A stretch of 64,000 nt of DNA from Heterocephalus glaber (lineage: Eukaryota > Chordata > Mammalia > Rodentia > Bathyergidae). This document shows positions 24,355 through 36,999 of this stretch, piece by piece. How positions within the stretch are numbered: position 1 is the stretch's first letter; each line of letters opens with the position of its first letter. The notes below the pieces were generated by a model. It saw only the letters and a list, made by a program, of their open reading frames with translations. It searched no databases and was not told the origin of the DNA. The stretch spans positions 2,656,014 to 2,720,013 of the forward strand of contig NW_004624881.1 of the NCBI RefSeq assembly GCF_000247695.1, in the 5' to 3' direction. Both the position numbers and the translations under genes were made by a program.

Positions 24355-27211
24355 TATCCTTAATTACACTTTCAGTTTCTCACACTGGAGAAACTATTCA
24401 GTATTTACACATGTGTATCTTATTTATTTCACTTAAGAGGATGACCTCAATATGCATCCATTTAGCTATAAATGTCTCTAGTTTCTGGTTCATTATGACT
24501 GAGTAGTATTCCACTTTATAAAAAAAAAATCTTCTTTATCCACTCACTAGTTGATGGGCACTTGGGCTGTTTCAAAGCTTTAGCTATTACAAACTGTGCC
24601 ATTGTATACATGGGTGCACATATGTCGCTGTGGTATGATTCTATTAACTCTTTTGGGAAGATACCCAGCAGAGGGATAGCTGGGTCAAGTGGGGCCTCTA
24701 GTGCTAGATCTCTGAGGTATCTCCATAATGATTTCCACAGTGGTTGCACCAGTCTGCATGCCCACCAATGGAGAAGGTTTCCTTTCTCCTCAAACCCCCA
24801 CCAACATTTGTTATTGGATGATTTCTTGATAGCAGCCATTCTTTTTGGGGTGAGTGGAATCTCAGTGTTGTTTTCATTTGCATCTCTTGAATAACCAGTG
24901 ATGTTGAACATTTTTTCATATATATATTTGCTGCTTTTACTTCTTTTTCTGAGAAATGTCTGTTCAATTCAGATGCCCATTTTTGAATTGGGTCTTTGAA
25001 TTTGGGGGGTCTGATTTTTTTCAGTTCTTATATATTCTAGATAGTAGTCCTTAGTCTAAGGTACAGTTGCTGAAAAATTTTTCCCACATTGTAGGTTGTC
25101 TCTTAGCTCTGTTGGTAGTTTCTCTTGCAGTGCAGAAGGTTTTTAATAAGATGAGATCCCAGTTGTTGATTCTTTGTGCAAGTTCCCATGCCACTGAGGT
25201 TTTGTTCAGAAAGTCTTTTCCTATACCAATGTCTAGAAGAGTTCTACCTAACTTATCTTCCAGCAAATTTAGTGTTTCTGTTTTGGTATTTAAATCTTTA
25301 ATCCACTTCAATCTTAGTTTAGAGCATGGTGATAGACATGGGTCTAGTTTTCATCTTGGTAAGTTGAAATCCAGTTTTTCAAACAACATTTTTTAATAGG
25401 CTATCTTTCCTCCAATGAGGATTGTTGGATCCTTTGTAAAAGATGAGTTGGCTGAGCATATCTGTAGTTGTTTCTGCATATTCTAATCTATTCCACTGAT
25501 CCTCGGGTCTGTTTCTTTGCTAGTACATGCTGTTTTTATCACAGTAAGCTTGTAGTATAGTTTCAAGTTGGGGATTATAATACCCTCAGTCATATCTCTG
25601 TTGCTTAAAATTTCTTTTGCTATTCTAGTTTTCTTCTGGTTCCAAATGAATTTTTGGATTGTTTTCTCTAGTTCTGTGAAAAATATTGGAATTTCAATCA
25701 GCATTGCATTAAACCTATATAATAGTTTTGGAAGTATGACCATTTTCACTATACTGGTTCTTCCTATCCAGGAACATGGGATGTCTTTCCATTTTCTAAT
25801 ATCCTGCTCAATCTCCCTTTTCAGAGTGCTATAGTTTTCAGTGTAGAGGTATTTTGCCTTCTTTGTTAGATTGACTCCTACATATTTTGTTTTTTTGGAT
25901 GCTATTGTAAAAGGAATTGTTTCCCTACTTTCTCTCTCAGTGACTCTATTATTTGTATGTAAAAAGGTTATTGTTTTTTGTGTGTTGACATTATATTCAG
26001 CTATTCTACTGAATCTGTCAATTAAGATAAGAAGTCTTTTGGCAGAGTATTGTGGGTCTTCTATGTAAAGGGTATCATATCATCAGCAAATAATGACAGT
26101 TTAACTTCTTCCTTTCCTATTTTTATTCCTTTTATTTCTTTCTCTTTTGCAATTGCTGTGGTTAATGTTTTGAGAACCATATTAAAGAGGAGCGGTGATA
26201 GTGGGCATCATTGTCTTGTTCCTGATTTTAGCATGAAAGTTTTCAGTTTTTGATCATTTAGTATGATGTTGGCTGTTGGTTTTTCATAGATAGCCTTGAT
26301 GAAGTAGAGATAAAGACCATGTATTCTAATTTTCTGCAGTTTTTTTTTTTTTAATCATGAATCGATTTTGTCAAATGCCTTTTCTGCATCTATTGGGATG
26401 ATCACATGGTTTTTGTCTGTTAATATGGTGTATTACATTTATTGATTTATGAGTGTTGAACCATCCTTGCATTCCTGGAATAAATCCTACTTGGTCAGGG
26501 TGTATAATCTTCTTGATGACCTTCTGTATTCTATTTGCCAGTATCTTGTTAAGGATTTTTGCATCGATATTCATTAGGGAGATTGGCCTGTAGTTCTCTT
26601 TTTGGGTTGTGTCTTTCCCTGGTTTTGGAATCAAAGTAGTACTTGCTTCCAGGAATCAATTTGGAAGCTTTGCTTCCGTTTCAATTTCCTTGATGACTTT
26701 AGGGAGTAATGGTGATAGTTCTTATTTAAATGTCTTGTAGAATTCAGCAGTGAAGCCATCAGGACCTGTGATTTTCTTTGTTGGTAAATTTTTAATTTTT
26801 TATTACATTTTCAATTTCACTCATTGTAATTGTGGTGTTTAGAATTTCTGTATCTTCATTTAACTCTGGTAATTTGTATGTATCTAGGAATCTGTCTATT
26901 TCTTCTCTGTTTTCAATCTTACTAGAGTAGAGGTTCTCAAAGTAGGTATTGATGATGTTTTTGATTTCTGGTGGAACTGTTGTGAATTCACCTTTTTCAT
27001 TCTTGATTGCATGGATTTGAGCCTTTCATTCCTTTTTTTGATAAGGTTGGCTAAGGGTTTAGCTGTTTTATTTATTCTTTCAAAAAAACAACTCTTTGCT
27101 TCATTAATTTTTTATATCATTCTCTTAGTCTCCATTGCACTGATTTCTGCTCTGATCTTTAAAATTTCCTCTCTTATATGAGCTTTATGCTTGTTAAGCT
27201 CTTCTTTTTTG
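24355..27211 (-). mobile_element. L1 LINE, 5'-truncated, ORF2 and part of 3' UTR
   Basis: A 2.9-kb minus-strand element. The C-terminal ORF2 piece at 24516-24911 is open for 131 codons (with CWWGF, LVQPLWKSLW and DPAIPLLGIFPKE, matching L1 ORF2p ends). The reverse transcriptase region includes the FADD catalytic motif near 26075-26090 and [19 protein letters not shown] in 26371-26634. Frameshifts and stops separate the pieces. The left end begins in the 3' UTR without the terminal part. The right end at 27211 coincides with the start of C block 2, so this L1 sits exactly on the duplication junction. Confidence 0.93.
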
Positions 27212-30200
27212 CCAGCACCAAAATTATCAGCATCCATATAATATAACATGGTTGTTTTCAACTAGGACTGCACAGTGACATTGAGTTCAGATTGTCCCTG
27301 TGAACTATGCCCATTTAGTTCTCCAAAAAGATTCTGCTGGTCCCTAAGGCAGATATTATTATTATTTTTTTGAAATTATGTGTTCTTTCCAGAAAGCAAA
27401 ATGATAAATAAGTTTAGTAAATGAATAGTATAAGCACTCAGTTTGGCACAAATTGAATTTTGAATACAAACTGGATAACTATAACACAGCTACTATGCAA
27501 ATGTCGCCTGCATCACTTCCAAAAGGCTTTTTAAACTTTTGAAAACTAAGATTTTTTTTCACATTTTGGTAATTTAACCAGTACCATTTTCCTTTTACCA
27601 TAAGGTAGATTACGTATTTTCATATTGAAATAATCTTTATAATTTCCAGGTATTTGACCCCAATATAATGGATACATGGAAGGTAAAACAGAAAGCAGGA
27701 GAGAATAATGAAATAACTGCCACCTCATCCAGAGAACAGGGTCATGATGAGCCGATTTAGCTTCTGGCATCTGCACCTCATAACCCAGGATTTCTGCTGC
27801 ACAAGATCTGTTCCTCAAACTCAAATACCAGTCTGATTCTGAAGCTAAGTTCTCTCAAGCACACAACAGAATTTCTCCTTCCATAAAATAAATAAAAGTA
27901 AAATTAGGATTTGTACCACAGTTCCTCCCCACTTTGAACCACTCACTTCCTTGGTTAAGCTGTTGCACTGATCAGCATGCAACTTGCTGGACAATGAACC
28001 CAACACCCACATCAAAGAGAAGAGAGGTTTAGTTTGGCTCAGGACTGCATTTGATGGCTGGCTGGCTTTAAGTCAGGAATCTCATAGCAGAGGGCCCATG
28101 AGAAACAGAGCTGTTCAGCTCAAGGTGGCTGGGAAGCTGAGTGGGTTGGAAGGAGCATCAGCAAGAGACTTAAGCTCTATGAGTACCACCTACAACTGAC
28201 CCTCCCTTCAACAGCACTGAGCTGGACATCAATGGGTCAGTCCAACCTGCACCCTCACTCCCCGTGACCTAACCAACTCTTCCAGATCTCCTGTACCAAT
28301 CAGTGGACAATGTGCCCATAGTCACAGGAGATTACAGTCATGTTTCTCAGTCAAACTTTTGAGTTCTGTCCTGACAAGTGTACCTATAAACCTCTCACTC
28401 CCAACCTGGCATTTCAGAGACCCCCAGGAGACTGAGCAGCCACCAGGATTCTGTCTTCCTATAGCTGCCAACTGAGGCTCAGGACTGCTGTGTCCCTGGG
28501 AAATGTCCACTGAGACCAATAGAAGGGGGCCAATCACCTAGGACAAGGCATGGCCTGAGGCCAAGGTGAAGATAGTGTCCTTTGGGGCCCTGAGATCTTT
28601 CCAGGCTGCAGTGGGGAGAACTGGGAAGGTTCATGGGAACCTTGATGGGCTATCTTGCTCTTGTTTGTCATGGCACATTCTATGTAAATGCTGTAGCTCA
28701 GTGCATGCGTATGATGTGCCTGCATGAATTGATTATTTCCTACTTTGTAATGGAAGAAAGAGCATGAAAATAAGAGTATGTAAGTAGAAATTCTTGGAAT
28801 ATCACATAGAGGTTATTCTAAAGATTACAACTATTTCCTTTGGAAATGTCCATTGAATTGTGAAACAATTTCATCTGCTTAAAATGGATAATGAAAATAA
28901 TGTTATTATGGACATTGTAGGGAGTTATTCACAAAATAATCAGTAAATAATTTTGTTACAAATAGAATCTTAATGATGTACACAAATTTCTCATTTCTAA
29001 GAAACTAATTATGCATTCTCTTCAGAAATGAATAATATTGCACCAATTTTTTGTGTAAAGGATTTAACAATATTTGAATTGTTAATATTCAGGCAGAAAT
29101 GATTCCTGAAGTGGAAGTTTATAGGCTGACTGCCCAGGTCTCTGTAAGCTGAAGCACTTCTCTGTGATGCTCAGAAAACTGCCCTGGATATTACAGCAGT
29201 GCCCTTCTGGGCCTCCAGGCCCTGGGGGACTGAACTGTGAGGAGTAGGAGGAACTGATAGACATTATTGGGTGTCAACAGAGAGCATCCATGACCTGGAG
29301 ATTTCTTGGGGGCATTTACAGCTCCCTGGGCCAGGTCCCAAGGACTTGAGGAGGAGGCTCAGATGGAGCTCAGTGTGTAGATGGGACCCAGAGCCTCAGT
29401 CTGACCAGGGCAGTGGCATCTCCAGGGCCCCCAGTGTCTTTTGTGGGTGACACAGGACTAGGAAGCCAGGACACAGGAGGACCAGGGCATCCTCTGAGCC
29501 CCACCTGTCCTGGGAGACCCAGGATGCTATTATCCTGAGGGTGCTATGCAGGGGCCAGGACCCAGCCTTCACCTTCTGTACTGTGACCCTGTAGTGAGCA
29601 TGGACAGCCAGGGGATTGAGATCAAAGGGAAAGAAAACAGGAGTCAAACTTTGAGTAAAATGCAACTGTTGCTCTTACTCATCTCTGAATGTTTCCCTTT
29701 CACCCATAAGAATTATTCACTACAGCACACAGCTCTTTAGATGAACAGTCCTATTCACTCATTTGTAAAAAGAGGCCCAGTCTGTGTCAAAAAGATCAAG
29801 GCTTGGGTGACAAAAGTTTCTGAACTGCAGTGGCACATGTTTATGGGTTAGACTCAGGAGCCTGAGGCAGGAGGACTGCTTGACCCCAGGAGCTAAAGGA
29901 TACCCTGAGAAAAACAGTGACATCTTGTTTCAAAAACACTGTGGGGGACCCTTGAAATAAAGACAAACCATTTCTACACAGATTGAATAGGAAGGACATG
30001 GCAGGATTTCTGTGATTTATGAGTGGGCATCAATGTGTTAAGTTACGTTTCATTGTAGACTCAATAGTTGAAAGATCATAATCTATTTTTTCATGTGTTG
30101 GGTTCCATTTTTAAACTATGTCACACAAAATGCACTGCATTTTAGGTGGGACTCATATGCTGTTGGGAATCATTATTTAGAGTTGCAGTGTATTGAGAAC

Positions 30201-30450
30201 ACAGATCCCGAGTGTCAGCAGGTAAGGGGAATTAGCAGCGAACCTGAGGTACAGGAAGTTTCTGTCCTCTGTGCTGTCACACTGTCAGTGTGAGTTCCTG
30301 ATGTACAGTAGTAATCGCCATGTGTAGGTGAAGATGTGAACTCAGGAAGCTTTCCTTGATATATTCCTATTACACACGAGAAAATTCAGTAACATGATTT
30401 ATCCAATCATGTAAATTTTGAGAGGTGAGAGTAAGAAAAGTATCAAGGAC
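27212..30450 (+). repeat. C block 2, copy of the OR-cluster duplication unit (gene-free)
   Basis: Collinear with C block 3 (37000 onward) over about 3 kb at high identity, for example 'ggttgttttcaactaggactgcacagtg' at 27249 and 37030, and the same 64-codon frame at 29546 and 39514. Block 3 has an insertion near 37500-37680 that is absent here. This block stops matching at about 30450 and passes within 0.4 kb to the OR block. It therefore lacks what corresponds to 15200-19800 of the first unit, probably by deletion. No gene. Confidence 0.88.
29828..29945 (+). repeat. Degenerate B1/7SL-like SINE
   Basis: 'gtggcacatgtttatgggtt', 'gcctgaggcaggaggactgc' and a 'gacatcttgtttcaaaaaca' end are 7SL-SINE marks. 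Counterparts at 14520-14640 and 39790-39900 show it predates both duplications. Confidence 0.7.
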
Positions 30451-30844
30451 AATGGGTTAAATGTGTTCAAAGAATTGTGAGTATTTTGAAGGGGATTCAC
30501 AGCAATGTGCCTTTTACTATAATTTTTAAACATTAAAATATTCAACAAAGGTTTTGATCACACAGCATATTCAAAAACACTGCAAAGTTTTTTGCATTTT
30601 CCATTTAAATATCTCCATAAAGTTACAACATTGTCCTCAAAATGATGAAAACTTCAAGACCAATAGTTTTATTGAAAAGGTGACACAAAGAAAGCAAAAA
30701 TGTATATAAAAGAATACATAATTTTTATTATATCATACCACAGAATTTTAAAATCTTAAACCTAAATTCTAGTTTCTGAGGCCTCAGTGTTAAACATGTT
30801 TCTAGTGACTATCTACTGCTGAATACACTGAGGCAGAAATTTAA

Positions 30845-31780
30845 CTACATTGTTGTAGAGTGCAACTTCCCAGCCACTCTTCCAAAGGTGCCCAGCACCT
30901 CCTTGTTCCTCAGGCTGTAGATCAAAGGGTTGAGCACTGGGGTGAGGATGGTGTAGAAGACAGCCACCACATTGTCCTCTGCTGGAGAATGGAAGGACTT
31001 TGGGCAGAGATAAGTGTAAACAAAGGGTACATAGTTGAAAGTCACCACAGTGAGGTGGGTGCTTCAGGTGGAATATGCCTTCTTCTTGCCTTTCTGAGAG
31101 TGCATGAGGTAGACAATGAGGAGCACTTTTCCATAGGAACCCAGGATGACTATGAAAAAGAACAGGAGAAAGAGGAAGGCACTTAAAAACACAGTGTACT
31201 CATAGACTCAGGCATCCACATAGGCCAGAGTCAGCATGGCTGGGACATCACAGAAGAAATGACTGATGGCCCTGGACCAGCAGTAAGGGATATGGAGAGC
31301 ATAGACTGTGTAAGCAGAGGAGTCAACAGGACCCATTGCCCAGGATCCCAGGATCATCAGCACACACTCTTCTGTTCATGAGGATGGGGTAGCGCAGAGG
31401 GAAGCGAATAGCCACATAACTGTCATAGGACATAGACATCAGGATCAATGCTTCTGAACCTACTAAAGTCCTGAAAAAGAAATTCTACACCCCACACCCA
31501 ATGAAGGAGATGGACTTGTTTCCAAAGAGGAAACCAGAAGCCATGTTGGGCACAGTGAAGCAGATGTAAATGAGGTCCACGAGGGAGAGCTGGGTGAGCA
31601 GGAAGTACATGGGTGTGTGGAGCTGGGCATCCAGGAGGATGAGCAGAACCATGCACATGTTGCCAGCCAGCCCCATCATGAAGATGGGGACAGTGAGAGT
31701 GAAGAGTAAAAGACCAAGGCTTTATGGGGGAACAGGCCCAGAAGGATGAACTCTGTAGATGTCTGATTGTAATTTTCCAC
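30845..31780 (-). pseudogene. OR2L-like: Olfactory receptor pseudogene, OR2L-like (locus 3)
   Basis: The paralogue of locus 2, with many lesions. The start codon is GTG (31778-31780) where locus 2 has ATG. A run of six G is five at 31721-31730, shifting the frame after helix 1 begins. A TAG at 31485-31487 replaces a Gln after GCGV. A 2-bp loss near 31361-31367 shifts frame after the RRVC mark. A TGA at 31208-31210 replaces Trp of DTWVYEY, and another TGA at 31064-31066 falls in the KAYSTCSTHL mark. DRY is DSY and the following VAIC is VAIR. The 936-bp length equals 939 minus the two indels, so no larger loss occurred. The end is intact ([17 protein letters not shown]) with TAG at 30845. The NQTS sequon is kept. 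An old, unambiguous pseudogene. Confidence 0.95.
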
Positions 31781-32116
31781 GGTGCACTCATATGGTTTGT
31801 CTGAAGACAGAGACAACAGTGATAGGTAGAGATCACCATTAGCCAATTTTGAAAATTTCCTTAAGATAATTAGCATCTACATGATTTATTAAGTTGTAAA
31901 ACTTAAAAACAATACTCAATCTTACCTATTTAAAAATAAATATTATTTTTCTCCTGAGAAATTAATAACTTGTGAAGCATCTACTACTGAAAACATTTTA
32001 AGAAATATAAAAATTTGCAGAGCAATAATGTTTCTATTAAAATTTCAAGAAATAGTAATAATTTATTTTCCCATGTGAACTTATAAATCATCAAATTCTG
32101 ATGTTACATTATTCAA

Positions 32117-32340
32117 AAGGAAAAATTATGAGAAAAGAAAAAAATGTAAACTAAATCTGTCTAAATAGGGAAGGGTGGAGGGGGTGAAGAGTCCACAGGT
32201 AATGGGGGGAAAATAAGAACAAAAATACAAAAATACATCATGTACAGGTACAAGCACCCAATGATAAATGTAAATGTATTGTATACCTAAAATGTACCAA
32301 TAAAAGAATTTAAGAAAAAAACAAAACAAAACAAAAAACA
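32117..32340 (+). mobile_element. 5'-truncated L1 3' UTR with A-rich tail
   Basis: Starts near 'ggaaaaattatgagaaaaga', keeps 'gggggtgaagagtccacagg' and ends 'gtatacctaaaatgtaccaa' plus 'taaaag' and an (A/C)-rich tail. Absent from the matching place in the first OR block, so it inserted after the duplication. Confidence 0.8.
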
Positions 32341-32739
32341 TTTGAATAGAAAATGAAATTAAATGTACATTATAGGTCCATATCATGAATAAAAGTTTAA
32401 TTCTCTCACGGTATGTCTTTTGCATTTGTATTTGCTTCTTCAGACTTGATTATAATATTTCAGCAAACTCTCACTCTTTAAAAAAAGGATATTTCCTTTT
32501 TAGAGATCCTTGTCCAATAACCCCATGTGAAACTTCCTTACATCAGATGTCTTTATATCATTTTGCTTAGAAATCTGGACTATAATCTTATTGTCACCTC
32601 TTTGACAAAGTCATAGTAATTCCTACTTTTTGAGTTTAAATGTTATTTATCATTCATTCTCTTTCCACTACTCCCTCAGTATCAGAACATGAATAGTGCC
32701 TTGTATGATAGATAGCAGACATCAAGGTGGATAAGGGAG

Positions 32740-33230
32740 ACTTTAAAAGATGCCATGGTCATTCATCATTTGGAAAATGTAAAGTGAAATCACAATGAGA
32801 TACTTTTGCACATTCAGTAGGAAAAAATTCATTAATGAAACAAATAAAACAAAATACTTTGTGACAAGAATATGGAATACATGTAAATCTTTGTACTTTT
32901 TTGAAGTCATTTCAAATGATGCTGCCAATATGGAAAATAATGTCATAATGCCTCAAACATGAAACAAAATTTGAACATGAAATAGTAATTCCACATTTGC
33001 TGTGTATGCCTAGGAGGTTATGCATACATTCAAATAGCTGTTTTATGCCATTTTAATACCTGCATAATTCACAATAGCCACAGGTGGGAAACACAAAAAT
33101 TCTTCATCCACAAATGTATGCACAAAAAATGCAATATACATATCCAGGAAATATTATTCCATCTCTTAAGGGGAATGCATGTTGACACATGTTACAACGT
33201 GGAGGAGCACTCATGACATCACACTAAGTG
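32740..33230 (+). mobile_element. Old L1 LINE 3' end (counterpart of 22030-22830)
   Basis: 'catttggaaaatgtaaagtg', 'cattcagtaggaaaaaattc', 'ttcacaatagccacaggtgg' and 'atgacatcacactaagtgaa' are L1 ORF2-end marks, in the same order as in the first OR block. Confidence 0.7.
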
Positions 33231-33240
33231 AAAGAGAAGC

Positions 33241-33360
33241 TCAGTCAGTCCCAGCACCCAGAAGGAAGCTCCCCACCTCCATCCCAGGCTCTGAGGGCAG
33301 AGAAACTCAGCTGGTCCCAGCACCCAGAAGGAAGCTCCCCCTCTGCCATCCCAGGCTCCT
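33241..33360. repeat. 66-bp tandem duplication
   Basis: 'cccagcacccagaaggaagc' occurs at 33250 and again at 33316, and both copies continue through 'catcccaggct' with few differences. It is not present in the first OR block. It makes the plus-strand frame 33179-33382 look repetitive; I do not call that frame a gene. Confidence 0.85.
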
Positions 33361-34720
33361 ACACTGCCTGAATGCACTTTAATAAGTGGAGATGGTGGAA
33401 TGGTGGGTGCTATGGGCTGAGTGAACAGAGAGAAGCTTAGACAGACTTAATGCTTGCAGCATTTTAGATCAGTGTGGTGGAAAGATCTTGAGATGGAGAG
33501 ACGCTAACTGGTTCAAGGAGGATGACTCAGAGCCTCCTCACTGTGCTATAGCAATGGTAAAGTCCCAAACTTTACCTCACACATCTCTATTGTAACAGAA
33601 ATTCCACAAAACCCAAACTTATTCCAAATATGTTATAAGGCAGTTAAAGCCTTGGTATCCTGACCCAAGATGGAGCAACTTATATTTCACCATTGCTTGA
33701 TCTGTCCTAATTTGCAAAGAAAAATTTAGTAGAAATAATTGTTTTCAGAAGATCTTTAGGATCAATATGACAGCAACAGATTAGAGTAAAGTTGTCTTAT
33801 TTAACTTATATAACTAGTTTTATTATTAAGAAGTAAATAATATGCCCAAATGCCACATCAGGTCATCCATTGATAGCGTATCTCATATGTGTCTTCTCAG
33901 CATCTATCTCATCTGAGTTCCCCTGTGCTAACATTAGAATACAGCCCCATATCCTGCTGTGTCCATAATATTCCAGAACTGTGCCTGACAAAGAAGGAAC
34001 CTCAGTCATCAAGTTATTGGTTTCACTAATACAAATAAACATTTTTCTTGTGTAAAAATAACTTCTTCTTTTTTATTCTTTTTACCCTTTTATTCTTTAG
34101 TGAAATAACTGTAAGTAAACTATCCAAAGTGTATTTTAAACATTTCTACATTTCTACTTACTTTAGTTTTCTTATATTCCTATCAAAATGTGGGATGTAG
34201 AAGTCAGTGGGGCCAAAATGGAGGAAAAAGTGGGCAAGAAGACTCTGAGAATGAAGTCCTGATCTTCAGAAGCAGAGGTCTTGGGTCAGGACTGTCCTAC
34301 CTGAGAGGAAAGAAGGAGGCATGGAAATCACTGATTGTCCTCACACATTGCCACCAGGAAACTGTCCAGGTTTGTCCAGGACACAGGTGAATTTAATCCT
34401 AATGGTAGTCTCTTCAGGTAGCTATCGACCATGACACTTTGTGGTGAGAAAGCTCAGATTCAGAGATTTTAAGTGATCCATCCTAGTATGTCAGCTAGGA
34501 AAATCTCCAGGTACATGTATAGAAACATATATAAATTTTCCATAGTGTATAATATGGTGTATGTGTAATTGTAATGTATATATGTTAATGCACAGAGTGG
34601 TTGTACAGTATTCATAGAAATAAGTACAAATGTATTTAAACCTTTCAAAACTGCCTGGTCAATTATTTTTTAATTATCTTTGGTTAATGATCCTAAAATA
34701 AGGGATGTTCACATTTTAAT

Positions 34721-36999
34721 CACCCAAAACAGAAATGAAAACAAAAAGAAGAAAAATATTAAAATATAAATTTTGTACATGTGATAAATTATTTAAAAGT
34801 GTTAACATTTTTTTAAACACAAACATTATTTTACTGTTAAACTTACTCATGTGGGCATCTTGTGTTTCCTTTATCACCTGGTTTTACTTTTTCCACTTGA
34901 CCCAGCAACAAATATAAATACTCTCATAGAAAAATGTTTTTTAAAAGACTAAATGGCAGTTGATATCTTATTCCTCATGGCACAAGGTCCCTTAGGAGAA
35001 TTTGACAGCAGAGAATCATCCTCATGATCTCCAGTGTAAAGCAGGTACATATTAAACATCATCAGTGAAATTCTCCAAGTGCTGTCCACACATTACAATG
35101 AATTCTGTGCTGTAGCCCACTTTCAGGAACAATTCCATGTTGACCTTTGCTCACAACTGAGAGCTCAATGGTCCAGTTGTGCTGTGATGATCCAGGACAA
35201 GATTACACCAGTGGGAGATATCCTGGGAGGAACAAAATCTTCATCTGCATAGTTCCTCATTGATCTAGTAATTCTGCTGTTCCCCAGTCATCTGTTACAT
35301 TGTTTCTCCTGATGTACTGAACTTTCTGTACAGAGTCATTCATTACATTTGTTTCTCCATATGTACTGAATAAAAGGTGTGCCCAGTTCAGGATCTTTCC
35401 TCTTTGCCACCCAGAGCAGCACTGATCAGGCCCAAATCTCAGCTTCTTCTCCAAGTCTCATTTTTTCTACCTTACATGTATAATAAGTTATTTCAACTTG
35501 TGATGCTATGGCTCCCAGGGGACTAGGACTCACTGCAGAGGTTCTAGTAACATCCCCTTTCCCTGTTCCCTACAGTCCACATTTATCATTATACTTTCAT
35601 TTAGAGTTTAAAATAAGATACTGAAAAATGTCCCATTTGTAATTCCTGTACTAATAAATTGCATGGATTCTTTGAAACATAAAATCTTTGTCATAGCAGG
35701 AATAAGAGAAGCACAGACACTTGAGCCACTGGTGCTCACAGAGGGACCAAATGATAGAGCTGGGAACCAAGGAGTGGTGTTCCCCAGAGTCTCCATTGTG
35801 CAATTTCCACTGCAGCACAGGCTCCCCCACTCTACTACCTGCTGACCAGAGGATTCTCAGAGACAGAATTTTATACAGCAATGCTGTTTTCTTTGCATTT
35901 TTTCTGATGACTTATAGAGGTGGAATAAAACTCTGAAGTTATCAAAACATATGTTTCCTTAATTTCACATTGCTGAGAGTTTTCTAAGAAATCTCAGATT
36001 GAAATTTAAGGCCTTTAAATGAAACAAACTGGCAAAGATTTGAATACTAATCAAATAAATAAATACATATTTCTCACATCCATGACACCATCTACTCTGT
36101 TTTGGAGAAACTTGATTCACTTTTCTATTCTCAGGATTCCAGACCCTCCTGGCTTACAGGTCAACCAGAGGATGGGGGAAGGGTTGTGGGGAGGGCCTTG
36201 AAGTTTCTGACTCTGGAAGCCAGCCAGAGCCCTGTGCACAATGCTGGTTCTGCCTTAGTTTCCCTACCTATACTGAGACATATTCTGCACTCACATTGGT
36301 GAACTAGAATTCACCACACTGGAAAATGACTGTTGTAGAATCTCAGAAGTCAGGGAGGAGCATTTTCACAGTGTGTGCACAAACCCAGTGTGATTCCCCT
36401 TCTCTGCAGTTTCCTGACAGATTCCACTAGAGGAGGCATGGCAATTGCACAGTGTTCTATGTCATTTTACTGACTAATATAAACTGATCTTATTTGACAT
36501 TTTCAACTGCTTGTTTTCCATTGTCTAGCATTGGATAAAGAACAATTTTTAACATATTAAGAAGATTATAATACCCAGGAAATATTTTTGTGTGTTCTTG
36601 GACATTTCTAAATTATATACTTCCAGGAAGTTCCAAAGGATGCATTAATATTTAAAAAGCAAATATGGAAATAGTTGGAAATATATTTTTTGACACTCAG
36701 AAATTGGTTGCATTAATACATCCTTTTAATTTTGTTCTGGACTGAGAATTACTTCTGCTTTATTGTACATGTTCATGGCAGAAAGATGAGCTTTAAATCT
36801 GCCACTACTCCAGGCCTTGACCTTTAGAAAGGTTGACTCAGGCTGCTCAGGTCTCTCTGAGTGTGCAGAGACACAAATGTGGATGCCTACAGGCTGCCCA
36901 TGGGAACACACACCATGCACACTCAGGGTGTGACTTGGCTAAAGACAGCACTAAACAGTGCTGAGCATTTAGTCTCCACCACTAATGATGCCATAGCCA
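34721..36999. other. Gene-free spacer between OR block 2 and C block 3
   Basis: No ORF of note. 35180-35470 has an LTR-like look: an AATAAA at about 35368, 'ggtgtgcccagttcaggatc', then a pyrimidine-rich end 'cagcttcttctccaagtctc'. I cannot place its boundaries. Confidence 0.4.

Larger units (their letters stand above)
30480..34720 (-). repeat. OR block, copy 2 of the duplicated unit (contains OR locus 3)
   Basis: Collinear with 19790-24200 on both sides of the receptor (see that entry for anchors). It also contains a lineage-specific L1 3' end at 32117-32340 and a 66-bp tandem duplication at 33241-33360 that are absent from copy 1. Confidence 0.85.

Noticed and set aside
33241..33360. CRISPR-like direct repeat
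   Set aside because: Only two adjacent units with no spacer, in a mammalian genome; a simple tandem duplication.
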